From Nocardioides mesophilus (GTDB lineage Bacteria > Actinomycetota > Actinomycetes > Propionibacteriales > Nocardioidaceae), in the NCBI RefSeq assembly GCF_014395785.1, contig NZ_CP060713.1, positions 710,501 through 774,500 of the forward strand: a DNA stretch of 64,000 nt, read 5' to 3'. Shown in pieces: positions 26,763 to 35,906 of this stretch. The position numbers were made by a program, and so were the translations under genes. The notes below the pieces were generated by a model. It saw nothing but the letters and a program-made list of their open reading frames with translations, searched no databases and had not been told where the DNA came from. The first letter of the stretch is position 1; every line of letters begins with the position of its first letter.

Positions 26763-27929
26763 ATGTCCGATCCGGTCCCGCCGCGGCAGCCGTCCCGCCT
26801 CGAGAAGGCGCTCGCGCTGCCGTTCGTTCCCCTGGTGCTCGCCTGGCAGGCGGTGCGCGGCGGCGCGACGGCACTGGCGCGAGCAGCCCGAGCGGCCGGA
26901 CGAGCGGTGGTGGCCGCGCTCGGCCGGCTCGTGACGCTTCCGGCGCGCGCCCTGCGGGCCGGGCTGCGGGCGCTGGGCCGGCTGCTCGCGGCACCGGTCC
27001 GGCTGCTCGCGCGGGGGCTCGCAGCGCTCCGGGCCCGCGTCGCAGCCTGGGCCCGGTCCGTGGTTCAGTCCCTGCGCCGTGTCGGGCGGGCACTGGCGGA
27101 GGTGTTCCGTCGCGCGGGGCGGGCGGTCGTCCAGGCTCTGCGCAGCGTCGGGCGGGCCGTCGCGCAGGCGTTGCGGCGCGCGGGGCGGCTGCTGGCCGCC
27201 CCGGGCCGCTGGCTGGTCCGCGCCGCGCGCGCCGCGGGCCGTCACCTGCTGGCCCTGCTGGGCGGCCTGGGGCGGCTGGTCGCCGCGCCGCTGCGGTGGC
27301 TGGCTCGGGTCCTCGGCTCGGCGCTGCAGCGGCTGTCCGGCCTCGCGACAGCGGCTGCCCGGCTGCTGGGCCGCGCGATCAGTGCGGTCACCCGTGCGCT
27401 CGGCGGGCCGGTCCGAGCGCTCGTCGGCTTCCTCACCCGGGCGGTGACCGCGCTGACCAGCGCGGTCCGGTGGTCCGCGCGCAGTGCCGCCCGGCTGCAA
27501 GTCACGCCGCTGGCCCGGCTGCTCCGCTCGGCGCGGACCTTGTTCTCGGCGCTGCTCGCCCGGGCCGCTGCCGCCGGCGCCGCGGTTCTCGGCGTGCTCA
27601 CCTCCGCCGTCGCTGCGACCGCCCGGGTCCTGAGCGACCTCGTCCGGCTGGCCGCCGTGCCACTGCGGGCGCTGGGGCGGCTGCTCGCGTCCGCGTGGCG
27701 GCTCGCCGCCGTCCCGGTCCGCCGGCTGGGCCGGCTGCTCGCGTCGGCAGCAGCCGCCACCGGCCGGCTGGCCGGCACGGCGCTGCGGCCGGTGGCCCGT
27801 CTCGCCCGGCGCGCCGGGTCCGCGACCCGACGGGCCGGCGACGCGGCCCGTCGTACCGCGGCCGGGGTGTCCCAGGGCGTCGCCGGCACCGTCCGCGGGG
27901 TGCTGCAGAGCATCCGGCCTCCGCGCTGA
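26763..27929 (+). CDS. Arg/Ala/Leu-rich 11-residue-repeat amphipathic protein
   Basis: A 388-residue protein (ATG 26754 would add three residues) of extreme composition: 67 Arg, one Lys, only five acidic residues, no Cys, mostly Ala/Leu/Val/Gly. From about residue 97 an 11-residue period is plain: VVQSLRRVGRA, LAEVFRRAGRA, VVQALRSVGRA, VAQALRRAGRL, then degenerate units. Hendecad periodicity gives long amphipathic helices with one hydrophobic face and one Arg-rich face, as in proteins that lie on membranes or lipid droplets; DNA or polyphosphate binding is an alternative. GC-rich third positions support coding on this strand. No recognised family. Ends at a strong hairpin. Confidence 0.75.
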   Translation: MSDPVPPRQPSRLEKALALPFVPLVLAWQAVRGGATALARAARAAGRAVVAALGRLVTLPARALRAGLRALGRLLAAPVRLLARGLAALRARVAAWARSVVQSLRRVGRALAEVFRRAGRAVVQALRSVGRAVAQALRRAGRLLAAPGRWLVRAARAAGRHLLALLGGLGRLVAAPLRWLARVLGSALQRLSGLATAAARLLGRAISAVTRALGGPVRALVGFLTRAVTALTSAVRWSARSAARLQVTPLARLLRSARTLFSALLARAAAAGAAVLGVLTSAVAATARVLSDLVRLAAVPLRALGRLLASAWRLAAVPVRRLGRLLASAAAATGRLAGTALRPVARLARRAGSATRRAGDAARRTAAGVSQGVAGTVRGVLQSIRPPR

Positions 27930-27948
27930 CCGGCCCCGGGCAGGCGAA

Positions 27949-27978
27949 CGCCGGGCCGGTCTGGTGACCGGCCCGGCG
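27949..27978. terminator. Bidirectional hairpin terminator
   Basis: Perfect 13-bp arms (27949-27961 with 27966-27978) and a TGGT loop between the convergent repeat-protein gene and hppD. An extra copy of the arm GACCGGCCC at 27928-27936 allows an alternative hairpin. Confidence 0.75.
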
Positions 27979-28001
27979 AAGCGCGCAGCGGCGCGTGGTG
28001 G

Positions 28002-29283
<1,282 letters not shown>

Positions 29284-29736
29284 ATGGACGATCTGGACGC
29301 CACATTGATCCGTCTGTTCGCCGACGAGCCGCGGGTCGGGATCCTGGAGGCGTCCCGCCGGCTCGGGGTCGCCCGCGGCACCGTGCAGGCCCGGCTGGCC
29401 AAGCTGTCCGCCACCGGGGTGATCTCGGGATGGGGCCCGGAGCTCGACCCGGAGGCGCTCGGCTACCCGGTCACCGCGTTCCTGACCCTGGAGATCCGCC
29501 AGGGCGCCGGTCACGAGACGATCGCCGAGCACCTGGTCCGGATCCCCGAGGTGCTCGAGGCGTTCACGATCACCGGCGCCGGGGACATGTGGTGCCGGGT
29601 GGTGGCGCGGTCCAACAACGACCTGCAGCGGGTCATCGACGCGGTGCTCTCCGACGCCGGGATCGTGCGGTCCTCCACGGTGATCGCGCTGGCGACGCAG
29701 GTCCCCTACCGGGTGCTCCCGCTCCTCGACGCCTGA
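29284..29736 (+). CDS. Lrp/AsnC-family transcriptional regulator
   Basis: A 150-residue regulator from ATG 29284 (a GTG at 29281 is adjacent). The N-terminal helix-turn-helix is DLDATLIRLFADEPRVGILE followed by ASRRLGVARGTVQARLAKL. The C-terminal RAM/effector domain includes ITGAGDMWCRVVARSNNDLQ. Such proteins respond to amino acids or aromatic catabolites. Its divergent position against hppD makes it the likely regulator of tyrosine degradation here. Confidence 0.92.
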   Translation: MDDLDATLIRLFADEPRVGILEASRRLGVARGTVQARLAKLSATGVISGWGPELDPEALGYPVTAFLTLEIRQGAGHETIAEHLVRIPEVLEAFTITGAGDMWCRVVARSNNDLQRVIDAVLSDAGIVRSSTVIALATQVPYRVLPLLDA

Positions 29737-29759
29737 GCCGCGCCGGCGTACCGGAGCGG

Positions 29760-30395
29760 TCAGCCCAGCCGGCGCGCGACCTCCGCGGCGGCGGCCAGTA
29801 CGTCGGGTGCCACCTGCGCTGCCTCGAGGTCGCCGAGCGTGACGATCCCCACCGAGGCCTCCAGGCCCTCGACGCCGAGCACCGGCGCGGCCAGGCCCCG
29901 GGCGCCGGGTTGCAGCTCACCCGAGGTCATCGCGTAGCCCGGCGGCCGCGGATCCCGGCCGAGCAGGATCGCCCGGCCGGCCGCGCCCTGGCCGAGCGGG
30001 TGCCGGGCCCCCACCCGGTAGCCCACGTGGAAGTCGGTCCAGGTGGGCTCGACCACCGCGATCGCCAGCGCGTCGCCGCCGTCGGCGACCGTCAGGTGCG
30101 CCGTCATCCCCAGCTTCTCGGCCAGGGAGCGCAGCACCGGGCCCGCGAGCTCGCGCAGCACCGGCTGCAGGGCCCTCGCGAGGGACAGCACGCCGAGGCC
30201 GACGTGCACCAGCCCGGCCGGGTCGCGCCGCGCCAGCCCGTGCTGCTCCAGGGTGGTCACCAGCCGGTAGACCACCGTCCGGTTGACCCCGACCTCGGCG
30301 GCCAGCGACGAGACCGACCGGCCGTTCGGGGAGGACGCCAGCACCTCGAGGACCCGGAGCCCCCGGTCCAGGGTCTGCGAGGTCTCTGCCGGCAT
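29760..30395 (-). CDS. IclR-family transcriptional regulator
   Basis: A 211-residue protein with an IclR winged helix (QTLDRGLRVLEVLASSPNGR, SSLAAEVGVNRTVVYRLVTT, LEQHGLARRDPAG) and a shortened GAF-like effector domain (MTAHLTVADGGDALAIAVVE, YRVGARHPLGQGAAGRAIL, GLAAPVLGVEGLEASVGIV). Typical IclR proteins have about 250 residues, so the C-terminal domain is compact. It is convergent with the Lrp gene. Its target is unknown; control of the aromatic catabolic genes nearby is possible. Confidence 0.9.
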   Translation of the reverse strand: MPAETSQTLDRGLRVLEVLASSPNGRSVSSLAAEVGVNRTVVYRLVTTLEQHGLARRDPAGLVHVGLGVLSLARALQPVLRELAGPVLRSLAEKLGMTAHLTVADGGDALAIAVVEPTWTDFHVGYRVGARHPLGQGAAGRAILLGRDPRPPGYAMTSGELQPGARGLAAPVLGVEGLEASVGIVTLGDLEAAQVAPDVLAAAAEVARRLG

Positions 30396-30445
30396 GCCGC
30401 GAGGCTACCCGGCGGCAACCCGGCGGCGGGCCGTGCGGCGCCGAC

Positions 30446-32248
30446 TCAGGACGTGCGTCGCTGCGCCGCCCAGTCGCGGAGCCGGTCGATCCTGGTGCGC
30501 AGCTGCTCGGCCGTCGCCACCGCGGCAGCGGGTCCGCCGCACTCCTTGCGCAGCGCCGCGTGCGTGATCCCGTGCGGCTGGCCGGTCCGGTGGTTCCAGG
30601 CCGCCACCAGCCCGTTGAGCTCGCGGCGCAGGGTGGCCAGGTGCTCGTGGGTGGAGACGTCGCGGGTGACGTCCTCCGGCGAGCTGGAGGTGCTGCGGCG
30701 TTGCTGCTTCGCCCGCTCGCTCTGCCGGGTCTGGAGCAGGTTGCGCACCTGGTCGGGCTCGAGCAGCCCGGGGATGCCGAGGAAGTCCATCTCCTCCTCG
30801 GAGCCGACCTGCACCTCGCCGGCGTGGCCGAACTCGCCGCCGTCGTAGAGCACCCGGTCGAACCGCGCCTGCGAGCCGAGCGCCTCGAACGGCAGCAGCG
30901 CCTCCTCGGCGCTGGCCGACTCGGACTCCTGAGCCTGGGCGAGCAGGTCCTCCTCGGCGGCGAAGATGTCGGCCTCGTCGTTGACCTTGCGGCCGAGGAC
31001 GTGGTCGCGCTCGACCTCCATCTCCGAGGCGTGCCCGAGCAGCCGCGGCACCGACGGCAGGAAGACCGACGCGGTCTCGCCGCGGCGCCGGGCGCGGACG
31101 AACCGGCCGATCGCCTGGGCGAAGTAGAGCGGTGTCGCCGCAGTGGTGGCGTAGACGCCGACCGCGAGCCGGGGCACGTCGACGCCCTCGGAGACCATCC
31201 GGACCGCGACCATCCAGCGGTCCTCGCTCTCGGAGAAGGTGGCGATCCGCTTCGAGGAGGTCTTCTCGTCCGAGAGCACGACGGTCGGCTTGGTGCCGGT
31301 GATCTCCTTGAGCAGCCCGGAGTAGGCGCGGGCGGCGTCCTGGTCGCTGGCGATCACCAGTCCGCCGGCGTCGGGGACGTGCCGGCGTACCTCGGTGAGC
31401 CGCTTGTCGGCCGCCGCCAGCACCGACGGCATCCAGGACCCGGACGGGTCCAGCGCGGTGCGCAGGGCCTGGGCCGTGAGGTCCTTGGTCAGCGGCTCGC
31501 CCAGCTGTGCGGCCACCTCGTCGCCGGCCCGGGTGCGCCACTGCATCTGGCCGCTGTAGGCCATGAACAGCACCGGCCGGACCACGTGGTCGGCCAGCGC
31601 CTGGGCGTAGCCGTAGGTGTAGTCGGCGACGCTGCGCGGGACCCCGTCGTCGCCGGGTGCGTAGCTGACGAACGGGATCGGGTTGATGTCGGAGCGGAAC
31701 GGCGTGCCGGTCAGCGCCAGCCGGCGGCGCGCCGGCTCGAAGGCCTCGCGGACCGCCTCCCCCCACGACAGCGCGTCACCGGCGTGGTGCACCTCGTCGA
31801 GGATCACCAGGGTCTTGAACCGCTCGGTGCGGATCCGGTGCGCCAGCGGGTTGGTCGCGACCCCGGCGTAGGTCACCGCGACGCCGACGTAGTCCTTGCT
31901 GGTGCGGCCCTTCCGGCCGGAGTACGTCGGGTCGATGGGGATGCCCGCGCGCTCCGCGGCATCGGCCCACTGGGTCTTCAGGTGCTCGGTGGGCGCGACC
32001 ACGGTGACCCGGTCCACGACCCGACGCGCGAGCAGCTCGGCGGCGACGGTCAGCGCGAACGTGGTCTTGCCGGCGCCGGGGGTCGCCACCGCGAGGAAGT
32101 CCCGCGGGTTGTCGGCGAAGTAGCGCTCCATCGCCGCGGTCTGCCAGGCGCGCAGCGGGCGCGCGGTTCCCCAGGCGGCGCGGTCCGGGTACGCCGGCGG
32201 CAGCAGCTGGGGCGGAACGGGGACCGGCGCGTCGTTGCCGGCGCTCAC
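30446..32248 (-). CDS. SF2 DEAD/DEAH-box helicase
   Basis: A 600-residue protein starting at GTG 32248, coupled by a 4-base overlap to the upstream DUF3039 gene. Helicase motifs: RAWQTAAMERY (Q-like), ATPGAGKTTFAL (Walker A), ILDEVHHAGD (DEVH), LTGTPFRSD (III), VRMVSEGVDVPRLAVGVY (V) and FAQAIGRFVRARRRGE (VI). The C-terminal 150 residues are acidic then helical and Ser/Gln/Arg-rich, without a known domain. It resembles the XPB/RadD-like SF2 proteins of actinobacteria; a role in DNA repair is likely but not demonstrated. Confidence 0.92.
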   Translation of the reverse strand: MSAGNDAPVPVPPQLLPPAYPDRAAWGTARPLRAWQTAAMERYFADNPRDFLAVATPGAGKTTFALTVAAELLARRVVDRVTVVAPTEHLKTQWADAAERAGIPIDPTYSGRKGRTSKDYVGVAVTYAGVATNPLAHRIRTERFKTLVILDEVHHAGDALSWGEAVREAFEPARRRLALTGTPFRSDINPIPFVSYAPGDDGVPRSVADYTYGYAQALADHVVRPVLFMAYSGQMQWRTRAGDEVAAQLGEPLTKDLTAQALRTALDPSGSWMPSVLAAADKRLTEVRRHVPDAGGLVIASDQDAARAYSGLLKEITGTKPTVVLSDEKTSSKRIATFSESEDRWMVAVRMVSEGVDVPRLAVGVYATTAATPLYFAQAIGRFVRARRRGETASVFLPSVPRLLGHASEMEVERDHVLGRKVNDEADIFAAEEDLLAQAQESESASAEEALLPFEALGSQARFDRVLYDGGEFGHAGEVQVGSEEEMDFLGIPGLLEPDQVRNLLQTRQSERAKQQRRSTSSSPEDVTRDVSTHEHLATLRRELNGLVAAWNHRTGQPHGITHAALRKECGGPAAAVATAEQLRTRIDRLRDWAAQRRTS

Positions 32249-32508
32249 CCCTCGTCGTCGTTCTTGAGCTGCTCCCAGGCGTCCTTGCAGTCGGGACACA
32301 CCGGGAACCGCTCCGGGTCGCGGCTCGGCACCCAGACCTTGCCGCACAGGGCGATCACCGGGGTGCCCAGCACCATCGCCTCGGTGAGCTTCTCCTTCTC
32401 CACGTAGTGGGAGAAGCGCTCATGGTCACCGGGCTCGACCGGGGTGTCCACCGGCGAGGTGCGGGTGTCCTCGATGGTCTGGACGCCGGGGGTCATCTGG
32501 GTGCTCAT
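32245..32508 (-). CDS. DUF3039 family protein
   Basis: An 87-residue protein specific to actinobacteria. The start ATG 32508 is followed by a disordered 30-residue N-terminus; then HYVEKEKLTEAMVLGTPVIALCGKVWVPSRDPERFPVCPDCKD contains Cys54 and a CPDC pair, suggesting a small zinc-ribbon-like site. The stop overlaps the helicase start, a coupling that suggests they act together. Function is unknown. Confidence 0.9.
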   Translation of the reverse strand: MSTQMTPGVQTIEDTRTSPVDTPVEPGDHERFSHYVEKEKLTEAMVLGTPVIALCGKVWVPSRDPERFPVCPDCKDAWEQLKNDDEG

Positions 32509-32555
32509 GGTGATCCAGTCTAGGTCAGGGCAAGGACGGTGCGGACCGGGTCCGC

Positions 32556-33128
32556 TCAGTTCAGCCCCGGGTCGGTCGGCCTGGTGGACACCCAGGCGAG
32601 CTCGCCCGGCTGGCGGCGCAGCACCCGCACCCACAGCGACTCCGGGTCCTCGGCGAACAGGTCCCCGGGCGCGGTGGGCACGACGTACCACGAGCCCTCG
32701 TCGACCTCGGCCTCGAGCTGCTCGGCGCCCCAGCCGGCGTACCCGGCGAAGATCCGCAGGCCCTGCAGCACGTCCGCGAGCAGCTCGGTGGGCGCGTCCA
32801 GGTCGACGACCCCGGTGGCCCCGAACATCCGCCGGAACCCGACCGGCTCCTCGCCGTCGAGGTCCGGCACCTGGGCGACGGCGAGCGCGGAGTCGGTGGC
32901 CACCGGGCCGCCGCGGAAGAGCACGTCGGGCTCGGCGACCAGGTCGTCCCAGTCGGGCAGCACCTCACCCACCGGGACCGCCGAGGGCCGGTTCAGGATC
33001 ACGCCGAGCGCTCCGTCACCGTCGACGTCGAGCAGCAGCACCACGGCGCGCTCGAAGTTGGGGTCGAGCAGCTCGGGGGTGGCCACGAGCAGGACCCCGG
33101 CGGCGAGACCGGCGCCGGGCTCGCTCAT
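32556..33128 (-). CDS. YqgE/AlgH family protein (UPF0301)
   Basis: A 190-residue protein of the YqgE/AlgH family. Hallmarks are GVLLVATPELLDPNFERAVV at the N-terminus, LGVILNRPSAVPVGEVLP, VLFRGGPVATDSALAV and GYAGWGAEQLEAEVDEGSWY. The fold is known but the biochemical role is unclear. The ATG at 33128 overlaps the stop of malic enzyme (33125-33128), so they belong to one operon. Confidence 0.93.
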   Translation of the reverse strand: MSEPGAGLAAGVLLVATPELLDPNFERAVVLLLDVDGDGALGVILNRPSAVPVGEVLPDWDDLVAEPDVLFRGGPVATDSALAVAQVPDLDGEEPVGFRRMFGATGVVDLDAPTELLADVLQGLRIFAGYAGWGAEQLEAEVDEGSWYVVPTAPGDLFAEDPESLWVRVLRRQPGELAWVSTRPTDPGLN

Positions 33129-34540
33129 GACGAGCCGGCCGGGACCCGTCCCGACGCCTTCTCGGCGGCCTGTCGGACCGCGCCGGCGACGGCGGTGTGC
33201 ACGTCGGAGTGGAAGACGCTGGGGATGATGTAGTTGGCGTTGAGCTCGTCGGCGGTGACCACCGAGGCGATCGCCTCCGCCGCGGCGACGAGCAGCGACG
33301 GGTGCACCTGGGTCGCGGAGGCGTCCAGCAGCCCGCGGAAGACCCCGGGGAACGCCAGCACGTTGTTGATCTGGTTCGGGTAGTCCGAGCGGCCGGTCGC
33401 GACCACCGCGGCGTGCGCGCGCGCCGCCCCGGGGTCGATCTCGGGCACCGGGTTGGCCAGCGCGAACACGATCGACCCGTCGGCCATCTTGGCGACGTCC
33501 TCGCCGGTGAGCAGGTTCGGGGCGGAGACGCCGACGAACACGTCCGCGCCGACGAGCGCGTCGCGCAGGTCGCCGGTGACGCCGGCGGTGTTGGTGGACT
33601 CGGCCAGCCAGCGCAGCGACTCGTGCAGGTTCGGCCGGTCGCGGTGGATGACCCCCTCGACGTCGGCGACGACCACGTCGCGGACCCCGGCCTCCATCAG
33701 CAGCTTGAGGATGGCGGTCCCCGCCGCCCCGGCCCCCGACATCACGAGGCGGACCTCGGAGAGCTTCTTGCCCACGACCCGCAGCGCGTTGGTGAGCGCG
33801 GCCAGCACGACGATGGCGGTGCCGTGCTGGTCGTCGTGGAAGACCGGGATGTCGAGGACCTCCCGCAGCCGGGCCTCGATCTCGAAGCAGCGCGGCGCGG
33901 AGATGTCCTCCAGGTTGATCCCCGCGAAGCCCGGGGAGATCGCCTTGACGACCTCCACGATCTGGTCGGGGTCCTGGGTGTCCAGGCACAGCGGCCAGGC
34001 GTCGATCCCGGCGAACCGCTTGAACAGCGCGGCCTTGCCCTCCATCACCGGCAGCGCGGCGGCGGGCCCGATGTTGCCGAGGCCGAGGACCGCGGAGCCG
34101 TCGGTGACCACCGCGACCGCGTTGCGCTTGACGGTCAGCCGGCGGGCGTCCTCGGGGTTGGCCACGATCGCCTCGCAGACCCGCGCGACACCGGGGGTGT
34201 AGACCATCGAGAGGTCGTCGCGGTTGCGGATCGGGTGCTTGCTGGCCATCTCGATGGTGCCGCCGAGGTGCATCAGGAAGGTCCGGTCGGAGACCTTGTG
34301 CACGGTCACGCCCTCGAGCCGGCCGAGCGCGACGACGATCTCCTGCGCGTGGTCGGTGTCGGACGCGGCGCAGGTGACGTCGATGCGCAACCGGTCGTGA
34401 CCGGAGGCGGTGACGTCGAGGGCGGTGACGATGCCGCCGGCCTGCTCCACCGCGGTGGTCAACCGGCTGATCGCGGTGCCCCCCGCCGGAAGCTCGAGGC
34501 GGACGGTGATCGAGTAGGAGATGCTCGGTGCGGACGCCAT
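33125..34540 (-). CDS. NAD-dependent malic enzyme with N-terminal ACT domain
   Basis: A 471-residue enzyme oxidatively decarboxylating malate to pyruvate. Residues 1-80 form an ACT-like regulatory domain (SITVRLELPAGGTAISRL). The malic domain begins near MVYTPGVARVCEAI, with GSAVLGLGNIGPAAALPVME, the catalytic Lys region KAALFKRFAGIDAWP, and metal site EDISAPRCFEIE and FHDDQHGTA. The Rossmann motif is VMSGAGAAGTAILKLL. The ACT domain suggests control by an amino acid or related ligand. It is the second gene after the hypothetical protein at 34545, possibly under the TetR operator at 35064. Confidence 0.94.
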   Translation of the reverse strand: MASAPSISYSITVRLELPAGGTAISRLTTAVEQAGGIVTALDVTASGHDRLRIDVTCAASDTDHAQEIVVALGRLEGVTVHKVSDRTFLMHLGGTIEMASKHPIRNRDDLSMVYTPGVARVCEAIVANPEDARRLTVKRNAVAVVTDGSAVLGLGNIGPAAALPVMEGKAALFKRFAGIDAWPLCLDTQDPDQIVEVVKAISPGFAGINLEDISAPRCFEIEARLREVLDIPVFHDDQHGTAIVVLAALTNALRVVGKKLSEVRLVMSGAGAAGTAILKLLMEAGVRDVVVADVEGVIHRDRPNLHESLRWLAESTNTAGVTGDLRDALVGADVFVGVSAPNLLTGEDVAKMADGSIVFALANPVPEIDPGAARAHAAVVATGRSDYPNQINNVLAFPGVFRGLLDASATQVHPSLLVAAAEAIASVVTADELNANYIIPSVFHSDVHTAVAGAVRQAAEKASGRVPAGSS

Positions 34541-34544
34541 GGCG

Positions 34545-35045
34545 TCATCGTGCCACGACCTGCCCCGCCGCCGCCCGGGCGCGCTCCTCGAGCCGTCGCC
34601 CGAGAGCCCGCGCGTCCGCCGGTCCGGAGCCGTGCCTGCCGGCGAGACCGGCCATGCCGGCCAGCAGCTGGTGGTCCTTGCGCGACGACCGTTCCAGCAC
34701 CGCCGCGACCCCGGCGTCGGCGGGCTGCGCGGCCTGGGCGTCGAGGATCAGCCGGACGCCCGCCAGGTCGCTGGCCGCGGCGCGCCAGCCGTCCACCACA
34801 GCGGCCTCCGGCTCGCCGGGCCGGTCGAGCAGCTCTCGCTCGATGCAGCCGCCCAGCCGGGCGTGCCAGCGCAGCTGCAGCGCGCCGACGAGGTCGGCCG
34901 GGTCGGCGAAGGCCCGGCGGACGCCGGGGAGGTCGAGGGGCAGGGTGCCGTCGCGGCGGGAGTCGGCGTGGGCGAGGACGGCCCGGAGGACGTCGCCTCG
35001 ACGGTGCGACGTCTCCCGGCTGCGGTGCTGGCGGTGTCGGTTCAT
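34545..35045 (-). CDS. Hypothetical Arg/Ala-rich protein
   Basis: A 166-residue basic, helical protein with no family I recognise. It opens MNRHRQHRSRETSHRRGDVL and contains PADLVGALQLRWHARLGGCIE and two long Ala/Arg helices; one Cys only. It lies four bases upstream of malic enzyme on the same strand and faces tetR across a region with palindromic operators, so it is probably the first gene of a TetR-controlled operon. Confidence 0.7.
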   Translation of the reverse strand: MNRHRQHRSRETSHRRGDVLRAVLAHADSRRDGTLPLDLPGVRRAFADPADLVGALQLRWHARLGGCIERELLDRPGEPEAAVVDGWRAAASDLAGVRLILDAQAAQPADAGVAAVLERSSRKDHQLLAGMAGLAGRHGSGPADARALGRRLEERARAAAGQVVAR

Positions 35046-35063
35046 CGGCGCTCAGGTCCTTTC

Positions 35064-35111
35064 ACATACCGTCGGTACGTACTGCCAGTATGGTGACATA
35101 CCCACAGTATG
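35064..35111. promoter_or_regulatory. Paired TetR-type operators
   Basis: ACATAC-CCACA-GTATGT (35096-35112) is a perfect 17-bp palindrome; ACATAC-CGTCG-GTACGT (35064-35080) matches it with one mismatch. Centres are 32 bp apart, three helical turns. They lie between the hypothetical gene and the divergent tetR gene in a locally AT-rich stretch. Likely binding sites of the TetR protein at 35187. Confidence 0.65.
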
Positions 35112-35186
35112 TAGACCTAGTCCTCCACCCGCGGGCGAGCCGCGCCGCCGGGGCCGGGCGGCCGTCTGCACGCCTATGCTCATCCG

Positions 35187-35855
35187 GTGACCGTGTCGAA
35201 GAAGGTGCTGGACCAGGTCTCGCACCCCACCCGCCGCCAGGAGTACTCCGCCTCGACGAAGCGGGCCCTCGAGGAGGTGGCCACGACCCTGTTCACCGAG
35301 CGCGGGTACGCCGGCACCAGCCTCGACGAGATCGTCGCCGGCGCCCGGGTCACCAAGGGCGCGCTCTACCACCACTTCAGCGGCAAGAAGGCGCTCTTCG
35401 AGGCGGTGTTCGACCACGTCGCCGACGAGGCCGCCGCGACCATCAAGCAGGCGCTGCACGGCCACCGGGACCCCTGGGAGAAGGCGGCCGCCGGGCTGCG
35501 CGCGTTCCTCGAGGTCGTCCAGCAGCCGGCCTACCGCCGGATCACGATCCAGGAGGGCCCCGCGGTGCTCGGCTACGAGCGCTACCGCGAGCAGGAGGAG
35601 CGCTCGACCTTCGGCATCGTGCAGGACATCGTCTCCTCGGTCCTGGCCACCTACGACGTCGAGCCGAGCATGATCGAGACCTTCAGCCGGGTCTTCTTCG
35701 GGGCGATGTCGGCTGCCGGCTCGGCCGTCTCCTCGGCCGAGGACACCGCACGCGCCAGCGCCGAGGTGGAGGCAGCGATCACTTTCATCCTCGCCGGGCT
35801 GCGGCAACAGGCCGAGTCCGGAGGTCCGCTGCCCTTCCCCGCGGACCTCCGGTAG
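35187..35855 (+). CDS. TetR/AcrR-family transcriptional regulator
   Basis: A 222-residue repressor. The N-terminal helix-turn-helix is ALEEVATTLFTERGYAGTSL, then DEIVAGARVTKGALYHHFSG and KKALFEAVFDHV. The helical C-terminal ligand domain is longer on average than minimal TetR proteins and includes ITIQEGPAVLGYERYREQEE. Palindromic operators upstream indicate autoregulation and control of the divergent gene set with malic enzyme. Confidence 0.93.
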   Translation: MTVSKKVLDQVSHPTRRQEYSASTKRALEEVATTLFTERGYAGTSLDEIVAGARVTKGALYHHFSGKKALFEAVFDHVADEAAATIKQALHGHRDPWEKAAAGLRAFLEVVQQPAYRRITIQEGPAVLGYERYREQEERSTFGIVQDIVSSVLATYDVEPSMIETFSRVFFGAMSAAGSAVSSAEDTARASAEVEAAITFILAGLRQQAESGGPLPFPADLR

Positions 35856-35906
35856 CGCAGCGCCCGCCCGCCCGCCGAACGGGACAGGGCCGGGCCGGCG
35901 CGCGGC

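Noticed and set aside
22436-26764. A very long open frame on the minus strand opposite fahA, RDD, marR and MFS genes
   Set aside because: It is antisense to well-recognised proteins, crosses several gene boundaries and has Arg/Gly/Asp-rich nonsense sequence typical of high-GC shadow frames.
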